Assembly (NCBI GenBank): GCA_026770575.1
Contig: MU657165.1
Span: forward strand, 1,047,933-1,111,932
Reading direction: 5' to 3'
Length of the DNA stretch: 64,000 nt
Source of the DNA: Pelagophyceae sp. CCMP2097
Taxonomy: Eukaryota; Sar; Pelagophyceae
The notes under the pieces were generated by a model that saw only the letters and a list, made by a program, of their open reading frames with translations, had not been told where the DNA came from and searched no databases. This document shows, piece after piece, positions 21,546 through 33,455 of the stretch (position 1 is the first letter of the stretch; each line of letters begins with the position of its first letter). Both the position numbers and the translations under genes were made by a program.

Positions 21546-21625
21546 TCGCCTATCCCGGGCCTTCGTCTGGCGTCGCTTTCAGCTCAGCAGTCGACAAGGA
21601 AACATTAAAAGGGGGGGTGGCTTCT

Positions 21626-22354
21626 CTAATAGTCGCCGCCCGCGGTCGCCTCGCCGCCGAACATGTCCATGCCGCCGCCCATGTCGACCTCCTCCTCCTC
21701 CTCTTTGACCTCCTCGACGGCCGCCGCCGCCGCGGGCGCCGCGCCGCCGCCGCCGCCGCCGCCGCCTACGCGCGCGGCACGTGGCGCGCCCGCCGCCGCG
21801 CCACTCGGTTTCGGCCCACGCACCGCCGCCGCCGCCGCCGCCGCAGGAGATGTCCTTGATCTTGGCCATGCCGCTGTCTACTACCTCGGCGAGCGTCTTG
21901 CCCTCCATGGCGGCGCAGAGCGCGGCCAACGCCGCCTCGTCCACCTCGCCCTCGACGGCCGAAATGACCGCCTTGAGGTCGTCCGCCGTCGGGGCGGCCT
22001 TGCCGCCGAGCACCAGCCTACGGCGGCGCCGCCGTCGAGCGCAAGAGCGCGAGAGAGGCGGCAGAGAAACCGCGCCGGCGGCGACCCCCGCCCCTCAAGG
22101 CAGAGGCCGCCTCGACCGCAGTCCTTTCCCCGGGTCGGGCGCCCCGCAGCCCGGGGCCCCGCGGCACCGCGTCGGCACTGACGCCTCGGCCGAAGCGGCG
22201 CGTCGACGCGGCCCGGCCCCGATGCGGGTTAAACGCTCTGTGGGTCGAGTTTCCCCGTGGAACCCGGCCTTGAGAGCGCCTCGGCTTTCCGCTCCTGGTG
22301 TTCCTGTATGTATACACCGCTGGCGCACAGAGCGTAAGCGGCAGCGAGCTGCAT
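21626..22354 (-). CDS. RPLP2: 60S acidic ribosomal protein P2
   Basis: Three exons (22354-22329, 22017-21824, 21765-21626) give 119 residues, the usual P2 length. The join reads MQLAAAYALLVLGGKAAPTA, matching the P2 start, followed by DDLKAVISAVEGEVD and KTLAEVVDSG. A Gly/Ala hinge leads to the acidic tail EEVKEEEEEVDMGGGMDMFG. P1/P2 dimers form the ribosomal stalk that recruits translational GTPases. The first intron is 311 nt, much longer than most here and typical of a 5' intron in a highly expressed gene. The tail ends with GGEATAGGDY rather than the common GFGLFD, a variant known in some protists. Confidence 0.9.
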
Positions 22355-22635
22355 GGTGTTATCGAGATTGAATCCGGCGAAGACGAAAGAAAAGGCGACG
22401 CGTAGCCGTTTCAACGGATAAAGGTTTCATCAAATCCTTTTTGGCAGAAACGGCGGCGCGCCGCGGCCTCGGGTGGGAGGTCAAGGGGCCCGGCGACGTC
22501 TGCTTCCGAGCGCCTCTGATTCGGGAGCACGAGATTGGGCGGTGGGTTTTCGGCAAATCTGGGTTTAGATCTAATCTCGAGGATTCTCGGCAAATCCCGG
22601 AGGGTTTTCGGCAATTCCGGCTTCCAGAACACGAG

Positions 22636-23905
22636 ATGGGAGCCGAGTCGGAGGCACTGCTGCGACACCGGCGCCGGCCTCTGGAGGGTGCCAGCACGAC
22701 GGCCGACGCAGAAGGCTTCGGCGGCGAGGCGGGCGTGGGCAACCTGAACTCTTTGCGCAAGCGCCGCATCGGCCACGCCAAAGTCGCCGACCTCGGCGGC
22801 CTCGTCGTCGTCCAGCGCATCCACGACTTCGACCTCTCGGTGCGAAGAACGCGCGCCGGCGGCTCGAGCCTATGGGCGCACCGGAGAACGTTTGGCGTTT
22901 GGCGCGCGGCGCCGATGGCAATCCCACCGTAGGTTACCATTTTCAAGACGGTCACCAAGCCCCTCGCCAAGATGTCGCTCAAGGTCCGCGGGGCCGCTTC
23001 GACGGCGCCGGAGCTCCGGTCGTAGGAGCAATACGGCGTCGACGTGTTCTACACGGACCACTTCGTCGCCGAAGCGCAGGCCGCGTACGCGCGCGCGGCG
23101 CTAAAACGCCCCTTGCCGGCCGTCGACGAACCGCTGCTGCGGTTCATGCACGACGACTGCGACTTTTCCTGCGAGCACGCCGACGGGTCGTTTCTCGACC
23201 ACTTGCGGTTTTGTTTCGAGTACTCTGCGGCCCACCTCCCCACCGTCTCGCCGAGAGCGCTCCTCCTCCACTCCATCCTCGGCGTCGGCTCCAACCTCTT
23301 TCCCATGCGGCCCGACCAGATCCCGAACCTTCGCGAGCTCATCTCCGACGCCGAGTGGAAACACGTCGAGGCGTTCCCGCGATGCCCCGCGCCCGGGAGA
23401 CGGCCGGAGAGGCATTTTCGGATATCGCCGAACTAGGTCGGTCCTCCGGCTCCTCATGGGCGACAAGCTGCTGCCCGCGCTCGAAGCGGCGTTGGCCGCG
23501 TCGCCGACAGGCGACTTTATCGGGACGGCGCGCTTCTACCGCGTCATCGACGACGCGCCGCTCGAGCTCACCGGCCCCGAGTTCTGGACGGCGCTCAACC
23601 TGCAGCTCATCCACCTGCTCGACTTTATCCCCGCGAACGACTGGGGGCGAGAGTGGAACAGGTTCACCGAGGTGCTGCTGCCGCTATACCAGCTCCTGCA
23701 GCGCACGGGCCACCTCGAGGTGCACCTGGATCTGGACCTCTCGCCGCCGGCGACGCCCGCGATCCCGAAGCCGCCGATGCTCTTTAGCCTGATCATGAAC
23801 AATCTTGTGCCAACCAAGGTCAAACGCGACGTCATCTTCTTACCCCTCATCGACAAGCTCAACAAGGCCATCGGCTACACCAACGAGTGCACGCTAGAGG
23901 CCTGA
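22636..23905 (+). CDS. conserved-looking protein of unknown function
   Basis: Four exons (22636-22839, 22933-22983, 23026-23378, 23437-23905) give about 358 residues. The first two introns are GTGCGA...CGTAG and GTCCGC...CGTAG. The third only fits as a GC-AG intron starting at 23379; a GT alternative (23365-23467) also keeps frame but deletes a natural-looking segment. The protein is mostly helical: HAKVADLGGLVVVQRIHDFD, LKEQYGVDVFYTDHFVAEAQ, DFSCEHADGSFLDHLRFCFE, FYRVIDDAPLELTGPEFW. I do not recognise a family. An unrelated imperfect repeat (TTTTCGGCAAAT) precedes the start. Confidence 0.6.
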
Positions 23906-24075
23906 AAGCACAAAGGCAGGTCTCCACCGAGGTCGCGCGCGCCGCGCTGCGCGAATCCCCCTTCGCTTAAATTTTAGCGATGATATTTTTCGACTCCGAG
24001 TCGGAGCCTCCTACTAGCGGCTCGCGCCCGAGCCGCGCCCCCCGCGGACCCCCCGCGTGCGCGCGCCCATTTGCG

Positions 24076-26034
24076 ATGGAATCCGCCGCGCCGCTCTGCG
24101 CGCGAGGCGAGGCGCCGCTCTTCGGCGGCGCGGACCCGCGGCTGCTGCGGCTCCGCTTCTGGCGCGCCCCGCCGCCGGTCGTCCACTCCACAGGCGACGG
24201 CGCCACCGTCGCGTCAGTCCCGCTGGCCTTGTTGCACGCCGTGCGCGGCGTGCGCTCACGGCGCGCGCAGGTTCACCGTCGCGCTCACCGACGAGCGCGC
24301 ACCGCCGTCATTCCGCGCGCGGAGCGCCGCCTTGACGGGCGACGCGTAGGCACGGCGACGACGCGTGCTTCGACGGCGCCGACATCGAGTAGCTGCCGCA
24401 GCGTCGCATCGATATTGCAAGAGGCCCCTCTGACGGGGACGCCAGGTGCTTTGTCGTCTCGACTGACGATGCCGTCGTGCACGCCGACGAGCTCGACGCC
24501 GGCGCCGCAATCGGTGCCGTGGCCCCGCGCCACTCCAAGGACGGGGCCTTCATGCGGTGGCAGTGCGCCGCGCCGACGGCCAAACTCGTGCGACGACTTT
24601 ACATCCGTCCGCCCGTCGGACAGAGCCGCGGTGGGCCCGAACCCTCCCGCAGGCGCGGCACGCGCGCGTCGAGGGCGACGGCCGCCGCTTCGTCCACGTG
24701 CTCGCGCGGGCGCGCCGGGCGCACGCGCTCGCGAGTGTTTTGTGACGGCTTTTTGTACGCTCTCAAATGGCAGAGAACTCGTTGCTTAGGACACGTTCGC
24801 AGTCTGCTCTGGGCCGATACAAGTCGTCGTCGGAGCCGAAGCATCGTGCGTCTTCACTTCGCATAGGACACTTTTCATGCGCGGTCCCACAGCCCGGCCA
24901 ACGCGCTGCCCATGCTCCTTCACTCGCGCGCGTTTTGGGGTCCGTCCGAAGCGCTTACCCGCCCGGGTGCCCAAAAGTGCGAGGGCCCGCCGCGCAGGCG
25001 TCCAGATCTGCGAGGAGTATGGCACCGCCCTGGGCTCGCACGTCTGGAACGGCTCGGTCGTGTGAGTCGTTGGTTTTTCGCGCCGACTCGTCCCCGTGGC
25101 GTCCGCCTCTGAGAGCGCGTCGCAGCCTCGGCGCGTTCCTGCTGGAGCACCGCGCGTTCGAGCCGTCACTGCGGGTCGTCGAGCTCGGCGCGGGCTGCGG
25201 TGCGTCCGCCATGCTTACTTTGTTTGGGGCGGAGATGGCAATGTTCGGTCGGACGCCGTCCTCATTGATTCGTTCCATCATCCCCTGGACGCGACTTTGC
25301 TCGAGGCCTCGCCGGCATCCTCGCCGCGAAGATGGGCGCGCGCGTCGCGCTGACGGTGCGCATCTCGTCGCTGCGAAAACTCGGAAGAGACTGAAGGCGC
25401 GGCCGCTCGGCGTCAGCCTTGGATTCAGGAACGCGACGATGACTTGGCGCTGCAATCAACGAGGCGCAACGCCGAGCGCGCGACCGGCGTCGCGGTGGGC
25501 CCGACGCGCGCGGCGGCATTCCGTGCCTCTAGGCTCAACGCGTGGCGCCTCGGGCTGGACATCGAGGTCGCCACGCTCGACTTTGCAAATCCCGCCGCGT
25601 CGACCGCAGTCGCCGAGGCGACGCTCGGACTCGCCGCCGACGTGCGTCGGATACACCGACGAGGCTGCCCTGCCCCACTCGTAGTCGTCTGACCACTGAG
25701 CGCCGCCGTGTGCTTGCGAGACGCCTCGTGATAGGTCCTTTACTCTCCGCAAAACGCTCGAGCGTTTGCGGCCCTGCTGCTCCGGCCCGACGTCCTCCCG
25801 GCGCTCGACGAACTCCTCCTCGCGTGAGTTGGCCTGCATCGCCGCGACGGCGGGATGCGCGTCCGTCGAACCCCCGCGGAGCGGACGCGTAGCCACACGC
25901 GGCGGAGCACGAGCGACAAGGACTCCCTCGAGACCTTCCTCGACGCCGTCAAGCCCCGGTTCCCTGACGTTTCCCTGGTCGCGCGCGCCCGAAACGTCAG
26001 CATTTACAGGATGCTGCTGCGACAGGACGCGTAA
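24076..26034 (+). CDS. METTL21-like lysine methyltransferase
   Basis: A gene of about nine or ten short exons. The core reads through well-supported joins: SGPIQVVVGAEASPANALPM, then GVQICEEYGTALGSHVWNG, VVLGAFLLEHRAFEPSLR, VVELGAGCG (SAM motif I), LAGILAAKMGARVALT (post-motif I), and a last exon SLETFLDAVKPRFPDVSLV ending MLLRQDA. This order (W-x-G, E-x-G-x-G-C-G-L-x-G) is that of METTL21/Methyltransf_16 protein-lysine methyltransferases. N-terminal exons from 24076 (MESAAPLCARGEAPLFGG) encode a less conserved ~150 residues. The first two introns and the segment around 25640-25760, where the D-x-x-Y substrate motif should lie, are not resolved. Substrate unknown. Confidence 0.65.
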
Positions 26035-26214
26035 CGCACTTGGAGAACCTGCCGCAAATTTGGACGCGTCGTCGAATTGGTTGCGCTCCCCACTCACGCA
26101 CGTCGGCATCGGAAGGGGGCCCAGAGGACGGTCGCGCAAGGTCTTCCGGGAGTCTGAGGAAGCTTCCCAGGGGCTGGGAAGGGTCTTTGGATAGCGGAGG
26201 TTGGGGCTCCCAAG

Positions 26215-26503
26215 ATGAACTGCGACGAAGCCGTGGTCGCCGCCGGCGCTCCGCCGCCGCGCGAATCGCCGGACGTCTCCACTGCGCTGCGGCACCGTGC
26301 CGAAGCCGAGGAAGCGGAGACGGAGGCCCGGACGGTCGAGGCCATGGTGGGTCGGGCCCCTCGACTCTGGCCTCCTCCCGTGGCGCACCATCACCATGGC
26401 CGCCTACGTCGTCCGCCTCTGCTCCGACGCGGACCACGTGGACAGTGCGGGCGACGGCGGCGCGCGCCGCGACTCTTCGGTGACAAGCCGCGCGAGCGGA
26501 TGA
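26215..26503 (+). CDS. possible small gene, weak
   Basis: An open frame starts MNCDEAVVAAGAPPPRE and reads a Glu/Ala-rich helix to about 26344. A GT follows and a second frame reads MAAYVVRLCSDADHVDS to 26503. The two could be exons, but no family or strong splice pair is seen. The stretch 26035-27079 has no other convincing gene. Confidence 0.2.
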
Positions 26504-27079
26504 GCTCGGCTCGTGGCGATGAACGAGGTGTGTGCCACGCCATCGCCGCACAGCCGTCGTGCAACGATGCAATAGGCGGCGAACGGGCGCTGCAAAGAAC
26601 GGCTGAGACTCGGAGTTGGCAACGAAACGTCGCCGCCCTCGTGTCCAGAAGACCACCCGAGGGCACGCTCCACCGTGCATCCGAGGACACGCTCCACCGT
26701 GGCAATCATTCGACGACGTCTGATCTATACCAGAACACCGTGCAAGAGACCCGCGCCTCTCGCGCCTCTCGCGGTCGCGGTCACGATGGGCTCGAGGGTG
26801 GGAAGGCACATGGCTGGCGCCGCTCGCCGTGGTCAACCAATCAGGCCCGACGACGATGCCGCCTCTGCCCTGAGCGGCGGGCAGCTCTCTGCGTCGGACG
26901 TGGGTCGTCGTCGTCGTCCTTGTGCGCTGTACACTAACTCTAGGGTGGGTAACGCGGTGCCTCGCACTTTGTGCACGTTTCATCGTCAAAAAACACGACG
27001 GGGAAAGCAGTCGTGTGCACGGCTGCCACCCTACCGCGGAGCGTCCGGCCGTGGCGCAGCGCCTCGCCGCCGTCCGCAC

Positions 27080-28018
27080 ATGCACGGCGCGCGGCGGCGG
27101 CCCTGGGAGGCGCACGCGTCGGATCCAACCGAGCGGAGCGTCTCGGCGCGCGGCCTGGCCAAGGCGCGCGGGACCGTTGAAGACTTTGTCAAGTCCTGCT
27201 TCCCGCTCCTCGGCCTCCCTTTGGAAGACGTCCTCGCCTTTGGCGACGTGCTCTACTTCGTCGAGGCCTCGCTCTACGACGCCGACGAGGCCAACGAGGC
27301 GGGAGAATCCGCCAGCCTCGGGGCGCTCTACCGCTTCCTCGACGGCCGCGGGCTGCTGGACGCCGCCGTCCGCGAAGAGCTCGACAACGGCAAACGATAC
27401 TGGGCTTTGGAGCACGACCTCGTGGCGGCGTGGCGCATGCCGCCGGCGGGGCCCGACGAAGAGGACGAACTGCTGCGCACGGCGCAGACGGCGCTCCGGC
27501 TTAAGTCGTTTGATTACCGAGTCCTCCTCTTGATCACGCTGCGCCTCGTCGGCCGCCGCGACGACCCGGCGCTGCTGCAGCTCGCATCGAGCGCGTTCAC
27601 TCTCGTCGAGGTCGAAGACGACTTGAAGGACTATGGGGCCGACGTCGCCTCGGACGCGTTCAACGTTTACCGCGCCTTCACGCGCCGCCACCGAAACGAC
27701 GCCCCGGACCGCCTCCTCGACTGGACGCGCGACCTCGACGCCGCCTACCTCGACCGGCGAAGCGAAGCAAAGCTCGACGCCCAAGTCCTCGCGGCGCATC
27801 TAGCGCGCAACGAGCAGCAGGAAGGTGCGTCTCCCGACTCGTCCGACGACGGCGCCAACGTATACTTAGGCGCCGGCCCGGCCATGGCGCCGCTCTCGGG
27901 GAGATGGAGCCCGCCGCCCGTCGTGAACGACGAAGCGACGTTCCGCCTCGTCGCCAGGGCCTCGGGCTCCGTCCCGCGCCTCTTCCACCCGGCGTCGACG
28001 CAGAGCCCAAGTTTGTAA
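27080..28018 (+). CDS. helical protein with D-D-x-x-D-like motif, function unknown
   Basis: Single exon, about 312 residues from ATG 27080; the frame is open upstream to 26675 but that part is repeat-like and Arg-rich. The body is all-alpha: VEDFVKSCFPLLGLPLEDVL, LFRFLDGRGLL-like segments, RVLLLITLRLVGRRDDPALL, then LVEVEDDLKDYGADVASDAF and NVYRAF. The acidic EVEDDLKDYGAD in a helical context recalls isoprenoid-synthase-like or related plant proteins of unknown role, but a second Asp-rich motif is not evident, so I do not assign an enzyme. The C-terminal ~70 residues are Ser/Pro-rich. Confidence 0.55.
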   Translation: MHGARRRPWEAHASDPTERSVSARGLAKARGTVEDFVKSCFPLLGLPLEDVLAFGDVLYFVEASLYDADEANEAGESASLGALYRFLDGRGLLDAAVREELDNGKRYWALEHDLVAAWRMPPAGPDEEDELLRTAQTALRLKSFDYRVLLLITLRLVGRRDDPALLQLASSAFTLVEVEDDLKDYGADVASDAFNVYRAFTRRHRNDAPDRLLDWTRDLDAAYLDRRSEAKLDAQVLAAHLARNEQQEGASPDSSDDGANVYLGAGPAMAPLSGRWSPPPVVNDEATFRLVARASGSVPRLFHPASTQSPSL

Positions 28019-28167
28019 AGGTCCCCGATCAAAGCTCGCGACGCGATGCTCCGGCGCCACCTTGCGGTTTTGAGCAAGGGCCTGGTCGTCCCCAGCAACG
28101 GAAGGTGACTCCTCGGAGCAGTGGCCCCTGGGAGATGCGGCCGGTACGATTCGCAGTTTTAAAAGGG

Positions 28168-29786
28168 TCAGGGCGTGTAGGCGCGGAGGTGCACGCCGTC
28201 GTGGTCCCAGTAGACGCCGTCCCGGTGCCAGTCCATCTGCTTGGAGTCCGCGTTGCCCGGCGCGTGCTTGATGCGGTGCAGCGCGTCCTCGACGGCGCGG
28301 ATGCACGCGGCGTAGTCCGGGACGCACCCTTTTTGTGTTTCGCGCGCCGTCTGGAAAAGAAGCGCGATGACGTCGGCCGCGTCACCGTGGCAGAGGTCGG
28401 CCGAAACAAGGGCGGCCTTGGCGCGCGCGAGTTTTGACAGCGCCTCTGCCGTCGAGACGTCTTCCAGGTCGCAGTGCCACGGCATGGTCCCCGTCGAGAG
28501 GTAAAACAGCGAGAGGGCCAGGCTCTCGAGGTCGTCGGCAAAGGCCTGCGGGAAAGGCATCCAGGGGAAAGGCCGTGGGACGAACGACGCACCGCCGGGC
28601 CGCCTGCGAGGGCGTTGGCTGACGCGAAGCGCGGTGTGCCGACGAAGGAAGCGTCGGCGGCGACGAGGGAAGCGTCGGCGTCGACGAGCGAAGCGTCGGG
28701 GGCGACGAGGGAACCGTCAGCGCCGACGAACGTTGCGGCGTCGGCGGCGGAGAGCGTCGCGCAGACTCCAAAGTCGATGAGTTTGACTGCGTCGTGAGCG
28801 GTTTTGGACGAACGGTCTGCGAAGAGGACGTTTGCCGGCTGGACGTCTCGGTGGATGACGCCGAGGCGCCCAAGCAGGCTCAGCGCTGAGACGAGCTGCC
28901 GCGCGAGAGCCAAAAGCGTCGGCGCGCAAAAGCCGCGCGCGCCGCACGTCGTTGCCCACCAAACGTCATCCAACGACGGGCCCAAGCGCTCGAGCACGAG
29001 AGCGAAGCACTTTCCGGCTGGGCCGCCGATGTGGAGGGCGTCGACCTCTGCGCCGCGGAGCTCGTGGAAGTCGAGGGCGCGCGGGAACGGCGCGAGTCGC
29101 GAGGCGTGCTCCAAGCGACGGAGGACGTCGAATTCGCAGCGGAGCATGTCGCCAAACGCCGCGTCGCCGTACGAAAGTTTGAAGGCGACGGCCTCGCCCG
29201 TGGCCGCGTCGAACGCGGCGAGAACCTGCCCGCAGCCGCCGGCGCCGAGGCGCGGCTCGCGCGCGGGGCGCGAAACGCGCAGGCGGCCCTCGGCGGCGGC
29301 GATGGAATCTTTCATCGTCAACTTCTTCTTCTTCAGCTGCCGCACGCGCTCCGCCGCGTGGACGCAGCTCCGGTCCAGGGACGCCTGCGAGGGGCGGTCG
29401 ACGCCCCGGCGCGCGGGGCCCTCGAGGCGCAGGGGAGCCCTCGAGGCGCAGGGGATCGCCCTGCGAGGGGCGGTCGACGCCCCGGCGCGCGGGGCCCTCG
29501 AGGCGCAGGAAGGCCCTCGAGGCGCAGGGGAGCCCTCGCGCAGGGGAGGGACGCCGCGGGCGACGATCTCGTCGTCGAGCTGTCGGTGGCCGTCGTGGAG
29601 CTTGTGCAGCAGCGCGTCGCGGCGCCGCTCCGCGATGGCCGCCGCGTGCGCCGCGTCACGGCGGCCGATGAGGACCGCGCCCTCACCGGGCTTGGACGAG
29701 GCCAGGCGCCAGGCCCTGGCCTCTTTCGAGAGCCCGCGGGCGCCGCCCAGCGCCCACGCCCACGCGAGTATGTCGAGGCTCTTCAT
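28168..29786 (-). CDS. CK1-like protein kinase
   Basis: Two exons (29786-28593 and 28545-28168; 47-nt GTGCGT intron) give about 523 residues. Kinase features: glycine loop GAGGCGQVLAAFD, AVAFKL lysine, VIHRDVQPANVLF catalytic loop, KLIDFG metal loop, and GTPRFASANAL replacing APE, then DDLESLALSLFYLSTG, the CK1-type helix F. The H-R-D-x-Q-P-x-N form fits the CK1/TTBK/VRK branch. Two oddities: a 76-bp tandem duplication in the N-terminal extension, and a run of four xASLVxxD units within the activation loop (DNA at about 28640-28720). The N-terminal ~170 residues look disordered and may hide an intron. Confidence 0.75.
29385..29536. repeat. 76-bp tandem duplication inside kinase gene
   Basis: Two copies starting CTGCGAGGGGCGGTCGACGC at 29385 and 29461. 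Nested inside are four copies of CCCTCGAGGCGCAGG. The 76-bp period is not a multiple of three, so the two copies are read in different frames if the segment is coding. Confidence 0.85.
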
Positions 29787-29841
29787 CGCGCCATGCTGTA
29801 CGCTTCTAGTGGTACGTGGACCCTTAGGACTCACCTCCGAC

Positions 29842-29851
29842 TACAATTGTA
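29842..29851. promoter_or_regulatory. TACAATTGTA palindrome between divergent genes
   Basis: The palindrome lies 55 bp upstream of the kinase ATG (29786, minus) and about 90 to 240 bp upstream of the candidate Nup93 starts (29940 or 30095, plus). It could serve either gene. Assigned by recurrence of the same 10-mer upstream of other genes. Confidence 0.5.
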
Positions 29852-30094
29852 CTCACTCGATTAAAGTAAAGATCGCCAAAATCTCAAAAGTCGCTGAAGG
29901 TCTTGGCGGGGCCGGGGCGACGCGGCAAGACTGCGCGCGATGATGTTCTCATCGAACCTGTCGGCGCTCGCCGTGTACGGGCTCGCAGCGTCCGCCTGCA
30001 CAACTGGCGACGAGGAAATCAGCCGTCGTTTACGAGAGTTGGGTGTCCGGAGCATCCAGTGGGTCGCGGCCGGCGCGTCCGCCCTCGAGGCTGA

Positions 30095-33000
30095 ATGGCG
30101 TGGACGGCGTTTACCAGGTCGGCGGAGTCGCTCGTCGCGCGCCACGTCGGCTCGTCGTCGGTGCCCGCGCTCCAAAAGGGCCTCGCCGAACTCGAAGCCG
30201 AGAGCCTCGCGTTCGCTAACGTCGGCGGCGCCGCAGAGCCCCGCGGCGTGCGTGCTTTCCTTGTTGCTGCGCCTGCGAGAGGCCATTCGGCGCCGCGGAC
30301 GGCGCCGGGCAGCCGGAAGGGACCGGCCGGACCGTCGGACGCAGGCCCCGACGGATTATGCCGGCGCCGCGCTCCTCGCCGGCGGCAAGTTCGACGCCGC
30401 CGCGCTCCACCGCCAGATCCTCGAACTCGAAATGCGCGCCGAATATGCTGGCGACGCGGTGCGCACGCCCTTTGAGCAGGATGGCCGGAGCCTTTGGCCG
30501 TTCGCGACGCTCGCGGCTTTGGCCGCAGAAACGTCTCTCGACGAGGCCGCCTATATGTATGCACCTCTTGCTCGTAGGAGCTCGACGACGTGGACTCTGC
30601 GCTGGCGGAGCACACGGACGGCGTTGTTGTATCTGCCATCGAGGCGGCGGTGCGCGACGCTCTGGCGGATTCCGAGAGCGCGGCGCTGACGCACGCTTTG
30701 GAGTCGTGGGAGCGCGACAAGGCGCGGATCCTCGAGCAGATGGGCCTGCGCGCCTTCGACTGGGCCGATGGCGGCGCGGCGCCGGCGGACCAGCGCATGG
30801 ACGACGTCGACGGCGTCCTCGCCGCCGGCGGCGCCACTTCCTTCGGCGGCGCGGCGGCGCGCACCGCGCCGTCAGCGCTCGAGGCCTCGACGCTCGACCT
30901 CGGCGACGTCGTGCGCCGCCTCAACGCGTACGCCGCGCTGCGGCCCGCCGAGCGCGCCCGCCTCGACGACTCGGGCGCCTTTTTCGTGCGACCATCTGAT
31001 ATGCCCCTTCCGCGGGTGTTCGCGTCGGACGGTGACGCGCGCAGGTGGCGAGCGAGCTTGGGGCGGTGGGCGAGAAGCACGGCAGTTGTGTCGGCGAGCG
31101 CGTCTCGTGGAACATCGCCGCCGCCGTGTGCCGCGAGGGCACGGCGGCCGCCGACGTCTGCGCGGCGGCGGCGGCCGCGTCGGCGACGAGCGACCGCATG
31201 GACTGCTTCGCCGCCGCCGAGGCGGCGCGCCGCGCCGGCGCGCGTGCGGCCAAGGGCGACGCGCGCGCCCAGGCGTGGCTCGCACGAGGCGGCCGGCGCT
31301 TTCTCGAGGACCAACACCGCGACTTTGTTGAGGCCAAGCTGCGCGACGCGCGCGCCTCGCTCCGGGCGCATGTCATGGGCCTCGAGGCGTACGACGCCGC
31401 CGACGACGCGGCGCGCTACGTTGCCCTGCTCCGCGCGCGCGGCGAGCTGCCGCGCGAGTCGGCGCGCGCGCAGAGCCGCACGCGCGCGGCCGCGCCGCAG
31501 TCCTTCGAGATGGCCGGGCCCGCGGCGGGCGGCCGCGGCGAGGCGGTGTGGCCGCAGCTCTACGTCGCGCTGCGGTCCGGCGGCGCCGCGGGCGCCGTGG
31601 CCGTGGCGCGCAGGCACGCCGGCGAGCTCGGCGCCGTCGCCGTCGACGCTGTCGAGGCGCACGCGGCCTACGACGCCGAGGTGGAGGTGGAGTTTTGGCT
31701 CGTCGACGCGCGGTCGCGCGCGCCCGAGCGCGACGAGGCCGCGCGGCGCCTCGCAGAGGCGGCGCACGCCGCCGCCGCGCTCTACGCGCGCCTCGGCTCC
31801 GCGCACGCCGACGCGCAGCGCCGCGCAGACGTCGACGAGCTCGCGCGCGCCAGCGTCCGACGCGCTTTTTTGAAACCCGTCGGCCGGTCACGCGTCGCCT
31901 TTGCAGGTCTGCCCGTACTGCCTGGCGGCGCTGAACGCGCTGTGCTTCGGGGCCGCCGACGAGCGCGAACGGCACGTTTTACAAACGGTTGAGGACTTCA
32001 TGTGGCAGCAGCTATGGTTCTGCACGCCCGCCCCCGTCTCGGCGGCCGACGGCGACGGGGCGCGTTCGCAGCGCGCCGGCGACGGCGCGCCGCTCGCGGC
32101 GCTGCAGGCCTCGCTCGTCCGCTGGGGGCCGCGGCACTTTGACCCGGACGGCGCCAACCCGTGGCAGTACGCCAACCAAGTCCTCCTCGGCGGTGACTTC
32201 GCCCGGGTGGCGCAGCACCTCGCCGAGGCCGGCCTCGCGCGCGAGGCCCTGCACTTCGCCGTGGCGATGGACGCCTACGGCCTCGTGGCGGTGGCGGCGC
32301 CGTCGAACAAGCGGCCCGCGGGCGAAGCGCTGGACGGCGGCGCCGCGGCCACGTTCGAGCTCGGCCGCGCGCTGCGCGCGTATGCCAAGCATGTCGCCGC
32401 CACGGGCGGGCCCGCCCTCGCGCTGGAGTACGTGGCGTGGATGCGCCGCCGCGACGCGTTCGACGGCGGGGCGCGCCAGCCGTCGCTCGACGACGTCGCA
32501 AAGACGCTCGAGTCCTTTGACGAGTACGGTTTCGTCGCAGAGGCCGACGCCGCCCTCCGTGCGTCTTTCCGAAACCCTTAGTCGATTCAAATGCGTGGTC
32601 TTAGGCGACGGGCTGGCCGGCGGCGTGGTGTCTTTAATCGTCGAGACGCGCGACTTTGGCGCCGTCTGCGGCACGGTCATCGCCGACGGCTCGCGGTCCG
32701 CCGGGCTGGTGGACGCGCACTTTGACCGCGGCGAAGCAGACGCCTTGATCGCCGTCGCCGCGCGCGTGGCGGCGGCGCGCGGCCGCGCCGCCGATGCCGT
32801 GGACTTGTACGTCCTCTCGCGGCGCTACGTCGAGGCCGTGGGCGTCTACGCAGAGTACCTGGCGCGCGTCGTCGTGCCGCCAAAGGCGGGCGCGGCGCAC
32901 GCGGCGGCCGCGCGCGACCGCGCCACGTGGGTCGCCGCCGCGCGCGCTTTCGCAGAGGCGCACCTGCAGCGCGGCCGCACGTATGTCGTCGACGCTTTAA

Positions 33001-33455
33001 CGCGCGAGGGCGCGACGGATTTGGGGCGCGCGTTCGAGGCGCTGCTCAACCTGGCGACGTTGTTCGACCACGTCTCCGCGCGCCAGTTCGGCGAGGCCAT
33101 TGCGTTGCTCGACGGCCTGCGCCTCGTCCCCGCGGCGGAGCAGGACGTGGCCGCGCGCCTCGACGACTTCCACGACCTGCCCGCGCCGGTGCAAAAGGTC
33201 TTTGGCGCCGTGGCCGTGGCCGCCGTCGAGGCGCTCTACGCCCTCCACGACCAGGCGCGGTGCAGCGCCAACGACGAGGCGCGGCGCCGGCCGGGCGCCG
33301 CGTCGCCGCGGCCGCGCGCCGACGCCAGCGACGCGGCGACGAGCGAGCTGCGCCGGCGCGCGAGCGTGCTGGTGAATTTTGCCGGCCTCCTCAAGCTTCG
33401 CCTCGCAGCAGACGTCCACGCCACGCTCGCGCGCTACGAGGCCATGATGATGTGA
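30095..33455 (+). CDS. NUP93: nucleoporin Nup93/Nic96
   Basis: Six exons (30095-30247, 30345-30458, 30578-30985, 31045-31854, 31907-32558, 32605-33455) join in frame to about 995 residues. Matches to Nup93/Nic96 include ELDDVDSALAEHTDGVVVSA with WERDKARILEQM in the N-terminal coiled part, VLQTVEDFMWQQLWFC, and RWGPRHFDPDGANPWQYANQ then VLLGGDFARVAQHLAEAG, which is the helical solenoid core. Nup93 is an inner-ring scaffold of the nuclear pore, binding Nup205/188 and Nup62 complex. Length is slightly above the human 819 because of Ala/Arg-rich loops. An alternative upstream ATG (29940) opens another frame (MMFSSNLSALAVYGL) that would need an extra splice. Confidence 0.85.

Noticed and set aside
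22870..22982. OPA3-like start on the plus strand (KTVTKPLAKMSLK)
   Set aside because: The short match to OPA3-type starts is not followed by the rest of that family. The segment fits better as exon 2 of the unknown protein beginning at 22636.
25997..27799. 600-residue minus-strand open frame
   Set aside because: Lies opposite the helical-protein gene at 27080. Composition is shadow-like and no family features were found.
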